Positions 32,068-46,060 of a DNA stretch of 64,000 bases are shown piece by piece. Origin of the DNA: Manihot esculenta (taxonomy: Eukaryota; Streptophyta; Magnoliopsida; Malpighiales; Euphorbiaceae); assembly GCF_001659605.2 (NCBI RefSeq), contig NC_035164.2, forward strand, positions 7,057,622 to 7,121,621. Direction: 5' to 3'. Each line of letters opens with the position of its first letter. The stretch's first letter is position 1. The notes under the pieces were generated by a model. The model did no database searches. It was not told where the DNA came from and saw only the letters and a list, made by a program, of their open reading frames with translations. Made by a program: the position numbers and the translations under genes.

Positions 32068-33742
32068 GCCAGTTTGTCATTCTGGAATGACTGATGGAGC
32101 ATGAATGGAAGTGTACATTGTTCCCAAGAACCAGAGGTTAGATCTTTACCTAATCAAGCATTAAGTGGAAGAATGGAGTGGTACCATATTATTGTTTGTT
32201 CTAATTTTGCTGAAGTTACCTTGAGGTCTGTTTCATTTACATGTTTTGTGATAAGAGATCTTTTTTATTTTGTTTTGGTTATTTGTCCCTTGTTATCCAC
32301 TCATTTCTAATCAAGCTTTTAATAGATACATACTTTACTGTAAATGGATCCTAATATGCCTAAGATTACTAAATTGCATCATGACATACTATAGCTGTTA
32401 TAACCAGGATTTGCTTACTTTTTTTTTTTTACCTTTTGAAGAACAAGGTTTGGAAAATGCTATATTCTGTATCTGAATTTCATCAATTTGGGAGTAAGGA
32501 TCTTGTATAATTTATGAAATTAGGTCACTTTACTCTCATCGTTAAAAATGTTCTTGTTATTTTTAACATTATTAACGCATAAACTTCTGGAGATATGTTA
32601 CTGAGGCTGTAGTTCTGTGAGTGCACATAATTAAGGTGAAACTCATTTATTTCATCAGGAAGTTGAAACCATTTCTACAATGTTGTAGTTTTTGTTAGAT
32701 CCTCATATTTAGTTACCCAAATAATCTCCATTTTGTTCTGAGGTAGTGCCGTAGTGGTTCTTTTTTTTTTTTTTTTTTTTCCTTTTTACTTGTCAAAGAA
32801 TTTTATGCTGGTCACAGTGAGAGCCAACACCATAATACCACATTGATTCAAGAACTGTTTCTATGTTTGGGTGACTGAATTTAAATACACACTAAACAGT
32901 AGCTGACAACTTGCAGAAGTCAAGCAGGATTGCTGGAGGGGAAAATCGCAAGTTTGATTATTGCTCCATTGTACTTTTATCTCGTTGCCTCTGTAGTTCA
33001 GATGATGTACCTTAAAAAACAATCAGAAACTTTCCAAGCAATGGCATTTTTACTCCAAATGTAGAATGTCTAGTTTGGAAAATGCATAATTGGCCTTCAC
33101 TGAGAACAGTTCTAAATTTAGTCATCAACCTATTTGGCCCCTCAAAATCTAAGTTTCAAAGCAGATTTGTATAAATGGGGAACTCGTAATAAGGCCTATC
33201 AAATACCTTGACATTTTTCTGTTGACAAAACATTATGCAGAAGTATAGCATGTTGAAGAAGCGTGAATGCTACTTATACAGAATATGTCTTGCTTCTTGA
33301 CTTTTATAATGAGTGATTGAGAAACTTTGGGATGTGTTCTACTTTTTGTTTATAGTAATATCTGTCTGAACTATATTAATATCGTTAATTCACAGTTCTT
33401 TTTCTTTTGCTTAATCTTTTCATATACTGTCATGTGGCTAGTTTTTATTTTCTTTTCAGAATATGTTTTCTCATACAATTTCAACCACTGGCTTTGGCAG
33501 GATACATTTTTTTCCAGGTGATGTCTTTCAGGTGTGAGATGTTAAGCAGCTTGAACTCTTACGAGGGTCTATGGTATATGTGTATTTATATACATACCAA
33601 CTGTATGAAAGCCAGGTGTCTTCAATGTCAACTAAATGCCTACCTTCCTTGGATAAGCGCACAAGTTATTCAGACTCGAGTCTAGTGCCGTGTATTTATT
33701 TGAATGCTGAGTTTTGATATTTGAACTTACAATCCAATTCAG

Positions 33743-33777
<35 letters not shown>

Positions 33778-34170
33778 GTTTCACTTATCGTGGAGATCAA
33801 TCTTTTGAACCTGTGATTAGTTGTAAAAGCTTGTACAGCCATTCTGCTTCATTTGGTGCATGTTATGGATTCTGTTGTGCGTTGTATCCTTTTGTAGGTA
33901 GTAAATCAGTAATCACATTCACAATCATCTCATGTTGCTAAGTTGTTGTGGATGACCATTACACAGTATAGAATATTGAATTGAGCTTGAAACTTGGAAA
34001 GCATTTCATCAAGGTTCCGAAATTGGATAATCTCCATTGCCGAGCAAACAAGTTATATGACTAACAAAAAGATAATATAGCTTTCATTACAGCTCAACCA
34101 GTGGAGAGCATACACCACAGATTTCAAAAAGAAGTGCTATATACATATGCAGCCAACCCAGCGGTGAAAA
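32068..34170. other. Region between two convergent genes
   Basis: This holds the 3' untranslated regions of the zinc-finger gene (plus) and the U11/U12 gene (minus), plus spacer. It contains a T-run near 32,761-32,780 and a run of about 33 A at 33,743-33,775. Short open frames here show no recognisable protein. Confidence 0.6.
33743..33775. repeat. Poly(A) run of about 33 bases
   Basis: An uninterrupted A homopolymer. No retrocopy or SINE body was recognised before it, so I treat it as a mononucleotide repeat. Confidence 0.8.
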
Positions 34171-37100
34171 CTAGTAATCAGAAGTGTGATCCCGATTAGT
34201 GGACCTCCTTTTGTGTCTATCAGAACCACTATCATGCTTGTGGCGCTTATAAGAGCCTTCTTTCCAATCCCCAGAACTTCTATGGGAGTACTCTTCCGCA
34301 TTTGTTTCGTGAGAGGTTTCTTCCCTGTAAGCATGGCTTCTTTTCTTACTGTGTTTTTCCCCGTCTTCTGAGATTCTTTCATAATGGTGATCCTCCCTTT
34401 CCACTGACACCTTTCTATGGGAGTGCCCTGACCTACCCACACTGCTCTCTTTACGGTAATGATCTTCCCTCTCCTTGGAGCGCCTTTTGCCAAAGCGATC
34501 TTCTTTGCCCCTAGAACTCCTCCTGTTGCTGTGTTCTCTCTCCAGAGAGCTACTCCTGCGAGAGCTTTCTTCCCTGTCTATGGAGCTCCGATCTCTTCTA
34601 GGGGGTGATGGGACCTAAACAGAATCTGAGAAATGAGCGGGCTAGCCATTTGCTTAATACAATTTAGTAAAAGGCACTAGATAATTATTTCCAATTCCTA
34701 AGTCAATGGTGTCATTCAAGATGATTATTTGATAGAAACACAAGTTTTGAATAGCTTTAAACCAATCAACTAAAGGAAATATCTATACTTATTGGACAAT
34801 TTAATACATATATGTTAAACAAAAGATAAGGGTAGGACTACTGCAATCATTTGTATCGAATGAATGACCCGTGACAGTTTTTGCATCATTTGCATGCACA
34901 AGTTGAGGTGCTAGATATACATTCGAAGGAGCTGAAGGTAATAAGAATGATACCTCAAAACGGGACATATATCTTCCTTCTGGTGGAGGAGGAATCCCAA
35001 GCCTCTTCAAATCATCCCAAGGAATTGATTGCCTGTCTTGTGATAGAGGATATTGCATCAGTGAAGTTATAAAAGAGTAGCACAGGTTTGCACCTACAGC
35101 ACCAATGACTTGCGATTTACAACAATCAACTTAAACTAGCTCATCCAACCAAACACTACTTGTGTTTTGCTTCTGATCTAAAATAGCAGAGAGCAAGCTA
35201 ACCAAGCAGAGCCTAAATAAAAAACTGTCTTCAAGATAAATTGAAGTGTCCAAATAATGATAGGAGGGGCAGAAGATGGACACTTCCAATTATGAAGTCA
35301 TTGTCCTCAATTTTTGGCCCATCATATTATTTCCAATGGGCAGGAACTTTAAGGACAAAGCTACTAATCACCCGTGAAAAAAGTTGTCATTGTCCTTCAA
35401 CTTTTTCCATTCCAGGATCAGAGATCCTGCTAGCGTGGCCCCCACCCTCATTCCACCATCAGACATACAATCCAACACAGATTTGATGCAAACTTTGATT
35501 CAATGTGCAATCAAAATCATATTAAAATGATTGTGGAAAAAAAGCCTTCGTAGTAAAATAAATGCCGCAAAATACACAAAAATGTGGAAGCTACATACAG
35601 AGGTGCTCGAAATGGTCGTTCTCGCCCACCAAACCGAAGCTGTCCAGACTCCTTCCTACCACCAAGGCCACCTCCTGATTGGAAGACAATGAAACAAAGA
35701 AGAAAGGTTGTCAATGAGAAAAGAAATTTCAAATTGTGATTTGCATGACATTCCCGTAGTTTTTTATGCAAATACTACAAGATGAACAATATAATGAGAG
35801 GAGGTTATATCTCATGGAGAATTGGAGATGCTCTTTAATGGAACTCTTATCTTTAGCTCATCATGACCAAGAGCAATTAACTAAATACCAATTATAAAAA
35901 ATGTGCCTAGAAATAAAATCCATTAAACTGACCTAATCTTCTTGGGATCCAGCCAGGCATCAACTGCTGCCTGTTATAATCAACTATTATTTCAGAGTCA
36001 TCAATAAAGGTATGATGAGCATCCTGCACAACCAACAAGTCCATTATTAGTTATGTCAGAGCAGACTCCATAAACATAGGAACAAAGATGACCACAACCC
36101 TTGATACTTGATCACAGGGACACATGATTCTTATGTTTTGTATGTTAAAGCATATTCCACTATGGCTTGACCTGTGCCTAACACCATAAGAATGTCCAAG
36201 AAACAAAGAATTAGGGCCTTCTTTTGCTTGATCAATAACAACGGAAAAGTATATGTCTGGAGGCTCACATGCATTAGTTCTACATGTTCATGCTATAAAA
36301 TGCACTCAGACTGTCCAAAATTTGCAAAACTGCAAATGACATCATTAATTGAAATAATTCATCCCACATGGAAAGACACTCTCAAAGAATCCAGAGAACT
36401 CCACATCGTGTTGACTCCTTATTGCTTTAACCTCTACTTTTCGTCCGCAATATGCTTCCCAATGAATAAACATCCTTGAAAGACTTCTTTATTACCACTT
36501 TCACCATAACCAATACTAACTGATTTGAAGACCCATTCTCAAACAAATGGTTCTATTTTTCTCAGTACAAAGTCATAGGGGAGAAGTCAGAAGATGGAAA
36601 ACAGAATTAATAATATATATATATATATATAACACTCGCACACAAAATGGCTCATATGCACATGATTTCTAATTTTATAAAGGACACAAAACCGTTTAAC
36701 ATGGTAATATTAGAAAATGAAGGGAAGAAAAAGGAAATTACATTATAGCTGTCATAACTAATCTACAAAAAAATTGACAATGATAAATACCAAATGAACT
36801 AAGAAAACTAAAAAAGGAAGATTGCTCAATGGTTGTAATGGTGAATTCCTGGTGCACTCAAACTTGTCCAGAAAAATGCATAAAAGATAAAGACCTAAAC
36901 CTGAAAAAAAGTGGCCCTTTCATGTATACCCCTGTTTGCTAAATTGAAAACACAGACACCTAAAATTGCACATCTTTATGGGATGTTACGCCTATATGGA
37001 GCATTCAAATTTAGTAATAGCATCCTACCATGAAACATATCAAAAAAGCAGTAAAAAACTTCACAGCTATGAGTTAAGCAGGTGAACAATAATCAGCAAG

Positions 37101-37835
37101 ACAAGGACTGTAGCCACATATCTAAATACAGCTACTCGGTGGGTGGGGTCGGTGTCAAACAAAACAGAAAAAACAGAATGAGAAAACCATAGCGTCTCAG
37201 AACCTTGTACGCACGACGCATCTCTCTTTCAGTTTCATATTCAACAAAAGCATAGCCACGAGAGGCACCAGTTACTACAAAAAAAAAAAAAAGCACCAAA
37301 ACAAAACAAATTAATTACACAAAGATAAGCGAAGCCCCAATATCATCCACTTCACTTTGAATAATAGTAATACTAAAATTACCAATATCCCTGACCAAGC
37401 GCAAGTTCTTCACTCGACCATACTTGCTCATAGCCTGAGATCAACAACCACAACATTATAATTAGTGTAAGTAAACATAGGGAATTGGGCATGTGGGTAT
37501 GAGTAGTTACCTTGCGAAGAGTCTGTTCAGTGGTGGAATGCGAGAGGCGACCAACGAAAACTGTGCAATAAGGGTCGCCAATGACCTTGGGGTCGCCGAA
37601 GGGATCATCTGATGTAAGTTGGAAAGTGGGCAGGAAGAAAAAGTGAGCATTTGTGAAATTAGAGGAAGAAAGAGAGAGATTTTGAAAAAGACATACAGAG
37701 GCCAGCGGAAGAGCAAAGCAAAGCACGGAATACGCCGTTGTCGTGGGGGGCAATATCGGTGCCGTCGATGCTTCCTGCTTGAATCGGATGATATGCATCG
37801 GCGTAGAACACTGAACTTATGTTGCTCCTACTCAT
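34171..37835 (-). CDS. SNRNP35: U11/U12 small nuclear ribonucleoprotein 35 kDa protein
   Basis: Eight exons on the minus strand: 37,835-37,697, 37,608-37,511, 37,434-37,383, 37,274-37,204, 36,023-35,933, 35,674-35,599, 35,032-34,954 and 34,614-34,171 (1,050 nt, 349 residues). All introns are GT-AG and phases agree. The protein starts [18 protein letters not shown]. One RRM follows (about 55-140) with RNP2 VFVGRL and RNP1 RGYAFVEY, then the family signature [19 protein letters not shown] and [17 protein letters not shown], then [14 protein letters not shown]. The C-terminus (about 200-349) is rich in Arg, Ser, Glu, Asp and His, as in SR-type proteins. The family is part of the U11/U12 di-snRNP that recognises U12-type introns in the nucleus. 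It looks intact. Confidence 0.95.
36613..36631. repeat. (TA)n microsatellite in intron 4 of the U11/U12 35K gene
   Basis: About nine TA dinucleotides lie inside the 1.2-kb intron between exons 4 and 5. Confidence 0.85.
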
Positions 37836-40800
37836 TTCTATTCGCCGTTTCTGTTGATTGATTTTGCAATTTCGCCGGGGAATGTGAGCGCTATGAAGCT
37901 ACCCAGCTTTGTCGCTTCAAGTTAGTATTACCAGCAGTATTTGTTAAACCAAATAAATCAATAATTTAATTTGATTTTTATGAAAATTTAGTTTGATTTG
38001 ATTTTAATTTTTTATTTTTTATTTTTTTTTTCAGTTTGATTTAATTTTTTAAAATTTTTTAATTTAAAATTAAATATTATAATGTAAATATTAATTAACT
38101 ATCTATTTAGTTTAGTGGTAAAATTCACATACATACATCTGTCCATGTATCTTGGGTACAAGACTTGATTCAAGTATTCTTTGGTTTTCGTTTTTCCCAA
38201 TTTTTACTAAACTTAAATAAATCTAATAATTTATTATAAAATAATTTAACCATCCATTCTTTCTCATTAATTATGAAATATAAAAATTATCAACACTTAA
38301 ATACTTAATTGAAATATCTATTTGATTAAATTTCTAGTAAATTATATGATATGTCATACATAGCTAAAAAAAAAAAATATTTATCATGTGAGAGATTGTC
38401 GATTATTTTTTCCTTTTTATTCATTCAATCTTCCTCTGACCAAGACTTTCAACAGCATTTTAGGTTTGCCGCGACTTGAATTTCACTACTCATCTTGATT
38501 TAACTCTATTTCGGATTTTACTGCTACAATCCCTAATTTAGCCATAAGTCCACGATTCTCAACTGGTGTAATATTAATGGTGCTCAATACCCTCTTTCAC
38601 CGAGAAAAAAGCCATCTGTATAAAGATGGCTGAATGGAAAACTTTGCACTCCAATATTAGAGTCTCTTAGAGGGAATTCTGAAGGCTGTGGTGAAGATTC
38701 CTCCAATTCTGTTCACTGAGTCAATCATTTCTATTTTAGCTCCTCTGAAGTATCCATTATTGTCAATAATGTGACAATGACTCTGTTTACTCTATTATCT
38801 CTCGCAATTCATCAAACATGTTACATTTTGTCTTCTACCTCGTCTTTTGAAATTACTAAAGTCGAAAGCCTAGTGCAAAAAGCTAATTCTACCGATTTGA
38901 GCTCCAATTCTTCGCTCCCCGAAGAGGAAGAGATTGTGGCTAAACTTAAAAGCCTTGAAGTACATGAACAAGAGTGGAAATGAGAATCCCTCACTATTTC
39001 GAGAAATTGCATTGTGTAAATGAATACCATCGCTTCACTAGTAAAATCTTTCAGTGGAGAAAGCAAAGAAAGTTAAAATTACAAGGTCAGTATTTCTTCC
39101 TCTATTGATTGATATTTTAATATCGTATGCTTCTCAATTTAGTTTTAGATGATGAGAACAAGATGGCAATTTCAGAGTGAGCAAACTCGCCACGACTTAG
39201 CTATAGCTTTATATCATTTGAGTTAAATATAAAATAATTAAAGTGGGTGAATTAATGAGTAGACTGATGCTAATTCTATGCAATTTAGCGACTTGTGATG
39301 AAGGGAGATCAGTAATGTTGGATGAAAATGCAGTAAGGATATTAGTGGAGATTTGAGTGAGAAAAGAGAGCGGGTACACTCAAAATAATTCGGGTAGACT
39401 CACACGACTATGATGCGGCAAATGGATTTTTTTTATTAGAAAATTCACTGAAAATTCACCCAAATAACTATTTCAAATAAGTATTTAAATGTTGATAATT
39501 TTTTTAAAATAAATTATAATTCAAAAATTACAATAAAAAAATAATTTAAATTGAGTGATCATAAATAAAAATTACTCGTATAAACATTAATTGACCATAA
39601 GTAAAAATTACTCGTGTAAACATTAATTGAACAAACTCAGCTTACTCTTCACCGCGTAGCCACCTCCTACCAGTCTTTTTTTTCTTTTCTTTCTTCTCTT
39701 CCTCCTAATCTCCTCTATTCATCTCTTCTTCCCCGTATCCAATCCTCCTTAGTTCTTCCCAACCTTGAATTTATTTTTTACTTTTCTCTTTATTTCTTTC
39801 TCTTAATCTTTATTATTTTCTATTCACATGCATATAAAAGACCCAAAATAAAAAATGTCTAGGAGATCTGCCATTTTTTAAGTTCTTTTATTTTTAAAAA
39901 AATTAATTACTTAATTTTTATAATATAAAAAACTCACTAATTAATTTTTCTATTTTGAAAATATATTAATTATTTTTAAATATTTTAAAAAAATTTACTA
40001 TTTAGTTCATCTGTTAATTTTTATTATTAAGTATTAAAAAGTCTAAAATATTTATGATACAGAAATATTAATTAGTAAATTTTTTAAAAATTTAAAAAAT
40101 TAACTAATAATTTTTTTAAAATTATACGGACTAAATAGTAAAATATTTAACGGTTAAAATTAACGGAGAGATTAATCGGTAGACCTTTTAAAATGTTAAA
40201 AATGTTTAAATGTATTTTTCAAAATATAGAAATTAACTTGTGAATTTTATCATATTTTAAGAATTAAATAATAATTTTTCTTTTTAAATTTATTTTCTAT
40301 CGCGTATATCATATTGATTTATTAATAGATTGTGATTTTGAGTTACTGTGAGAAAAATTGTGCTTGGGTTGAATTAGTTAATGAAATTTTTATTTTTAAT
40401 ATTTATTTAAATTTATAATTTTTTTAAATTTAAATTTATGATTGAAAATTTAAGTACACATCTCATTTGAATGAGAATGAATCGAAAAGTAAATCAAATT
40501 GATTTTTTCAATTTAATTTGATTCAGTCATAAGCATATTTTAGTTCAATTTAGTTTTTATTTTAAATAAAATTTAATTTTTAATTTTTTTTATTTGATTC
40601 AATTTTAATGTAAACCACTAAATGTTCAATTTCATTTTCTTCCTCCAATAATCATATACCACTTTTTCACAAAAATTAAAAAATATTTTATTTAAATGAT
40701 AAATTTTTCTATTAATTTCTAAATTATACTTTTTCTATTAAATAGAGTTATAATTATAATTAAAAAAAATTAAATAATATCTTAGAATAATTATTAACAC

Positions 40801-41779
40801 TATATTTTTAGAGTCTAACTCAATCTAGTGTACCTTTTAAAATAAATAACAAAGAGTAAATATGTATTAATTATTTTTTTGAATTGATATTCAAATTACA
40901 AGATAAGAGATTTTAAAGTTTAGAAATCTATTTTCTTTATCCTTCCAAAATCACTGATATCACATTCCATAATTGCTGGTTCTTGGCTCACCGGTGTCGT
41001 CTGAAAATGGCGGTCGTCGTTAATTGGTCATCGACAATAAAGAAGTGGTTCGCTGGAGTGAAGGCAGAAAGAGAGGGAGAGGGAGAGGGAGAGGGAGAGA
41101 GAGACAAGGAGGGAACGTAAATTGAGGCGCTGCACATTACTAATTTTTTTTGTTTTTTAATTTAAAATTTAAAATTACGTATTAGTCCTTCATTTTTTAA
41201 AGATAATTTAAATCAATATAAATTCTTTTAAACAACTAGTCTATTTGAGTTCTAAAATATTCAGTTAATTATCTTAATTTATTTATATATTTATTTATTA
41301 AATAATCACTTAAAATAATATTATCGTTATTTTATAATTTAAATATATTCAATTAAATAAATTTAATGATTCAATTTATCACAATAATATAAATAAATAA
41401 TTTCTTAGAAACACCATAATTCAAGATATTAAAATTAAAAATATGAAAACACCCATAGAATAATACAATAGAGTGAAATTAATAAATCTATGAACTAATT
41501 AATTATTATCAAATTTTAAAAATATTACTTTAAAATATTATAATTACAATAAAACTCAACATCATTATTATATTTACATTGCATATTATATTAATAAATA
41601 ATAGATAATATATTTTAATGAAGATTTCATTGAAAATTTAAAATAAATAAAATGATATTTTATAAATGAATTTGAAATGAATTTTTAAAGGGTTAAAACT
41701 TTTAACAACAATAATTTTTAATCGCTAAAGATGCCGTCTTTGGCGTCTAAAGCTGGTCTAATAAACCCAATTATAAAAA
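37836..41779. other. Spacer, mostly AT-rich, no recognised gene
   Basis: 37,860-38,430 and 39,430-40,960 are AT-rich and noncoding. 38,430-39,420 is less AT-rich and has a 70-codon frame (38,771-38,983, Ser/Glu-rich, with EEEEIVAKLKSLEVHEQEW) that I do not recognise; it may be a scrap of a pseudogene. A (GAGAGG)-type purine repeat lies near 41,072-41,104, after a short frame starting MAVVVNWSSTIKKWFAG at about 41,007 that leads nowhere. Confidence 0.5.
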
Positions 41780-42780
41780 GTGCTCGGCTCGAAAATAGAG
41801 AGAAGTTTCTATTCGAAGATGAGCTCTAATCTTTCTTATGATTTCATTAATTTATTTCTTCACTTTTTTTCAAATAAATTCCTTGGCTTTTGAAGATTTA
41901 AGCTTCCAATCTCTTGAACTTCAAGCTAAAGCCTTCAAGCATCTCTTCTCTTCTCTTCATTCCTTTGGGCTGTTAGGAGACAAACTTCTCTAAAAAATAG
42001 GTTTCCAATCTCTGTACTCACTATTATTCGTAGCTCATACATGGTATTTATGTGTGGGTGAAGGATTTAAAGTAGCATAACTATTAATTTTAAACTTTGG
42101 AGGATAAAATTCTTTTTGACTTGGATTTTAGTAATTGCATGTTGTTTTTCTTGTGATGAGTTGGAAACTTGAATGGGATCTTCTGTTCTATACCTAAGAG
42201 AAGTCATGTTTTGCATGTGTGTTAAAAGTATGGGTTTTCTTTAGTTTAAACACTTTGATTTCCTATGAACATGTGATTTTATTATATGCATGTTGACCTT
42301 TCCTCTCTGTTTAGCTGCTGTGAGTTTGCGGAAGTGTTGGCAGTGAGTTTGGGTTGCTAGATGTTGTGGTTACAAGTGTTTTTGGAGACTGCTAATTTAT
42401 AGATCAAGCTGCGGGATTTTGGGATAATCCAAGTTTGACAGTTGAAACTCCGTTCGGCCGCTGAACTTGCATTTTTCAGCTACTTCGCAGATGTGCTGCC
42501 TAACTTGAAATTTCGAATTTGGACTATGGATTTTAGATCGTTGAAAGTCCCTTGTCCAATCTTTTTGAGCACTTCTTCTATGTATTTTAAGCTTTCTGTT
42601 TATAAGTTTCTTGGGCTATGCTTTAGAAATATAAAAGTTTATATTTAATTTCTCATTTGAATCCGTCTATGTAGGATCAGACTTAAGAGATCATTAAAGT
42701 CGTAGTAAAATAACTGCATTTCAGTACAAAGTATGTATATAAAAGTCGAGTAGAATTAAACTAAATTGAAGGAAAAATAT
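41780..42780 (+). repeat. Degenerate old copy of the long-LTR family
   Basis: Several landmarks appear in order at the expected spacing but diverged: CTCGGCTCGAAAATAGAGAG near 41,784, CTTGAACTTCAAG near 41,920, GTTCGGCCGCTGAACTTGC at 42,452, a GAAAGTCCCTTGTCCA stretch near 42,545, and TCATTTGAATCCGTCTATGT followed by AGGATCAGACTTAAGAG near 42,652. Most GCC-box motifs have decayed. It is clearly older than the solo LTRs in 1-24,092. Confidence 0.65.
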
Positions 42781-42799
42781 ATTAATCTCTAAAATAATA

Positions 42800-43795
42800 T
42801 AGGGAAAAGTACACTTTAGTTATCTATATTTTCGCGCTTTTGCACTTTAGTGATTAAAGTAACTAGTGATTAAAGTAACTTTTATTGCATTTCACGGTCT
42901 AAACTTTTGTAATGTTAGCAATTTGAGAATTTAGTAGCCGATGGTATTAGACATATTGATGTGGCATGTTGACATCATCATCATGTCTTACGTGACATGC
43001 TGATGTCATTATTATATTTGATGTGGAATATTGACATCATCACTATGTCATCAACTTTTCTCTTTGTGATGTAATGCAAAAATTTAAAAGTGTAAAATTA
43101 TAAATAAAATAAAATTTTAATCCTTAAGGGTAAAAGTATGTAATTTTCAAAATGCATGAAAAAAAATAAGAAAATAAGGAAGAGAGTGAGAGAAGGAGAG
43201 TAGAGAAAATAGTGAGATAGAGAGGGAAAATAGGGAAAGGGCAAAAAATTCTCTCTCTTTTCTCTTGTATTTATCTCTCTCACTTTACTTTTTTATCTAA
43301 TTTTTTTTTTCTAACTATTCTTACAATATTTCTATAAAATTATCTTCTCTTAACATTTATTTATAATAGTAAACGAGGAATTTTGATAAAAAATATAAAG
43401 TAAGATAGAGAGGTACAAAAGAAGAGAGAGATATTTTCTCTTTTGCAATTCTCTCTTTCTCCCTCTCTGTCTCACCATATCTCTCTCTTCTCTCCCTTTT
43501 TTTCTCTCTCACTTTCTTCTCTATTTTATTTTTTTCATACATTTTAAAAGTTACACATTTTTATCACTAAGAATTGAAATTTTATTTTATTTATAATTTA
43601 AAAACTTATACTTTTAAATTTTTACACAAATTATAAAGGGAGAGATTGATAATGTGGTGATAATGTCAGCATTCCATATCAGCATGCCACGTTGGACGTA
43701 GCGATAATATCGGCCTGCCATCCTCAAATTGCTAACATGGCGAAAATTCAGACTTTGAAATGCAACAAAGTCATTTAAAAGCTAACATTTCAATT
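42800..43795. mobile_element. Foldback element with about 0.5-kb inverted arms
   Basis: The left arm (about 42,830-43,330) and the reverse complement of the right arm (about 43,350-43,790) align through most of their length. Both contain TGTTAGCAATTTGAG, GACATCATCA/GACATTATCA, a TTATAAATAAAATAAAATTT stretch and the purine-rich GAGAGAG/CTCTCTC segments. The spacer near 43,340 is short. No transposase is visible. I could not fix a TSD, so the class (Mutator-like foldback or other MITE) is open. Confidence 0.7.
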
Positions 43796-45280
43796 AATTT
43801 ACAACATAATTTAAATCCATATTTACATAAAAAAATCATATTTAATCTTTTTATATATTTTATTACTATTTTTATTTGATATAACATAATAGTAGTTCAA
43901 AATAAATTATGAGTTGGCATTTGCAAATAAAATCACATGATAAAAATAAAATCACATGACAATAATTTGGTCAAATGATACTCATTCCATCCCACTGATA
44001 GAAAAAGAGACTCACACACAGTATGTCTTAGCTCTCCGTCAAAGACTCACGGTCTCAACTACAAAGCAAAACTCCATGAAAAATTACCATTATAAAATGC
44101 AATCTAGCAAATCTCAACTATATTTATAATCGTAGGATCTCTTCATCTACTAGCCAGTACTAGTCAGATTTTCAGGAGATTTAATAACAAATTATATCTT
44201 TTATAATAATAAAGCTTATGAATACATAAAACAAGATACATATTCTTATATAACTACTCTTGAATTCAAAATATTTTATTACACTCATTTTTTTCCTTAC
44301 TTTACTAACTTGAGTATCATGTGGCTGTCATATACGCCAATTACCTCGCTTTATTTTTCTTACAGATTGACCAATAACAATACAATTTCGTTTCAATCAC
44401 ATCATTATTTTTATTACATATATTATTGTAATAGTTATATAGTTTTTAATGATGTTTTAAAATTTTTTAAAGGATATTATGGGATTAAAATTTGATTTTT
44501 AGTTAATGAAAAAATAAAAAAATATAAATTATTTATAATTTTAATTGAATGTAAATCATATTTTAATCTATTGTTTAATAAATTTTAATTTTTAAATTTT
44601 TAAATAATACTTTATTTGTTTTATGAATTTTATAAAACTATTTTATTCATTTATAATAATATAATTAATATAGTTTATTTATAAATTTAATTATTAAAAT
44701 ATAATATTAAACTTATTTTTTCAATGGAGTTAAATGATTATCATTATATTTGTTACTCTCTTTAATATATTTTTTTTGGAACATAGACTTTTTATTGGAA
44801 CAAAGACTATCATGTTATGCGCTTTATCCTAAAGATTTTGGACTTTTTTATATAATTTTTAAAAATTTAAGGATCTAAATGGATCATTTTAGGGATATAA
44901 ATTTTGATTAATTTCTCAAGGGTTTAAAGAGGTATTTTTCCTTTTATAAATGTTAGATAAAATATATTTAAATAAATATCTAAAATTCTGAAATTATATC
45001 TTAAATATTTTCAATTTTCATAAAAAAAAAATTATTTCTCTAATTTCAAATTGTAAGTTTATATTTTTATGACTGTAACATCAGAATTTTTTAAACTTTA
45101 AATGTCATAAAATAAAAAATTAAATTAAAAATAATTGAATTTTTTCATTTTAAATGATAGAATTATTAAAAAAGAAAGCGATTAAATTGAATTCTTGTAA
45201 AATTTTTCATTCCAAATAGGGGGTAAGTGAATTGAGAGCGATCTTGCTGTGATATTTCAACTTATGTAGAGTATGGGTTG
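43796..45280. other. AT-rich spacer, nothing recognised
   Basis: Low-complexity AT-rich DNA. The short frames present resemble no known protein. Confidence 0.5.
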
Positions 45281-45415
45281 AAACCGGAATTGCATAGAGT
45301 TCTGGCAGAGGAGGAGGAGATTGGAAACGAGTGGAAAAGAATTTTTTGCTTAAAGAGGGTGATCACAGTACCCATTTTTCCATGCTCAGGCATCAGTGAG
45401 ACTGACAAATAAATT
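45280..45415 (+). pseudogene. Probable LINE reverse-transcriptase scrap
   Basis: Across shifted frames the DNA encodes VLAEEEEIGNEWK, then LLKEGDHSTHF, then FFHAQASVR. This recalls the W-LKEGD-NT-FFH-ASVR segment of plant L1-type LINE proteins. It is short, frameshifted and surrounded by AT-rich DNA. Confidence 0.4.
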
Positions 45416-45639
45416 TTTATCTTTATATTATACTAATTTTTTTTTCTATAAATTTAACAGAGATTGGAATTACAATGCTATCATATTTTGAGTATTTTTT
45501 AATTTGAGTAGTAATCCATAAGGAAGAGGATTTACACCATTATTTTTCATGTTATGAGATCAGAGAGTAGAGTTTACCATATGAGTGTAAACTTAGAATA
45601 AAGAAAAATGTTTCTATCATTTTATTATTTTCTTTTTAT

Positions 45640-46060
45640 CTGTTAGTGACGTCAAACGGCCTTTTCGTCACTCGGTTCCGTACATATGGACGTATCTGAG
45701 CTTCTCTCTATGCCATACGACCATTTAATTCTCTCGATACGCATGTGGACCATGTGGACTGTGAAGTGATTGGACCTGCTGTTCTTTCTCACGTCATATT
45801 ACCGAGTTGAATTACCTCTTACTGGACCTGAACTTGCGATCGACCGGTCTTGCCCCGTGTGTTTAAATCAAGACTTGAAATGCTGGATATGTCAGCTAAT
45901 GGGAATTTATGAATTTTGGGTCAGCATTGTTTTATTGAGTGTGGCCTTATTCAGAATAAATGAGATCCAGCGATCATCGATTTCAAAAGGAAATAAAAAA
46001 ATAATTTTAAAAGGAACAATTTCTCACTCTCAAAAAGAGTTGGAGCAAGATGAAAAATAG
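45640..46060 (+). repeat. Relic of the LTR-like region seen at 61,018-61,668
   Basis: Shared landmarks in the same order are GTTAGTGACGT/GTCAGTGACGT, CGGCCATTTAATTCC (ACGACCATTTAATTC here), TACGTATGCGGA/ATACGCATGTGGA and AATCCAGCGGTCATCAATT/GATCCAGCGATCATCGATT. No coding region follows this copy. Confidence 0.6.

Noticed and set aside
33743..33775. Poly(A) tail of a processed retrocopy
   Set aside because: No exon-like sequence of a known gene and no flanking duplication were seen before the A-run.
34615..34953. U12-type intron in the U11/U12 35K gene (donor GTATCATT)
   Set aside because: The donor resembles the U12 consensus but the branch-site motif near the 3' end is missing, so it is treated as a normal U2-type intron. 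The GEX2 intron with donor GTATCATAA was rejected on the same ground.
38771..38983. 70-codon frame as a gene
   Set aside because: Low complexity, no family recognised, and the complementary strand is equally open. It is mentioned only as a possible scrap.
41007..41120. Possible first exon starting MAVVVNWSST
   Set aside because: It runs into a purine hexamer repeat and a stop after about 38 codons, with no recognisable family or downstream exon.
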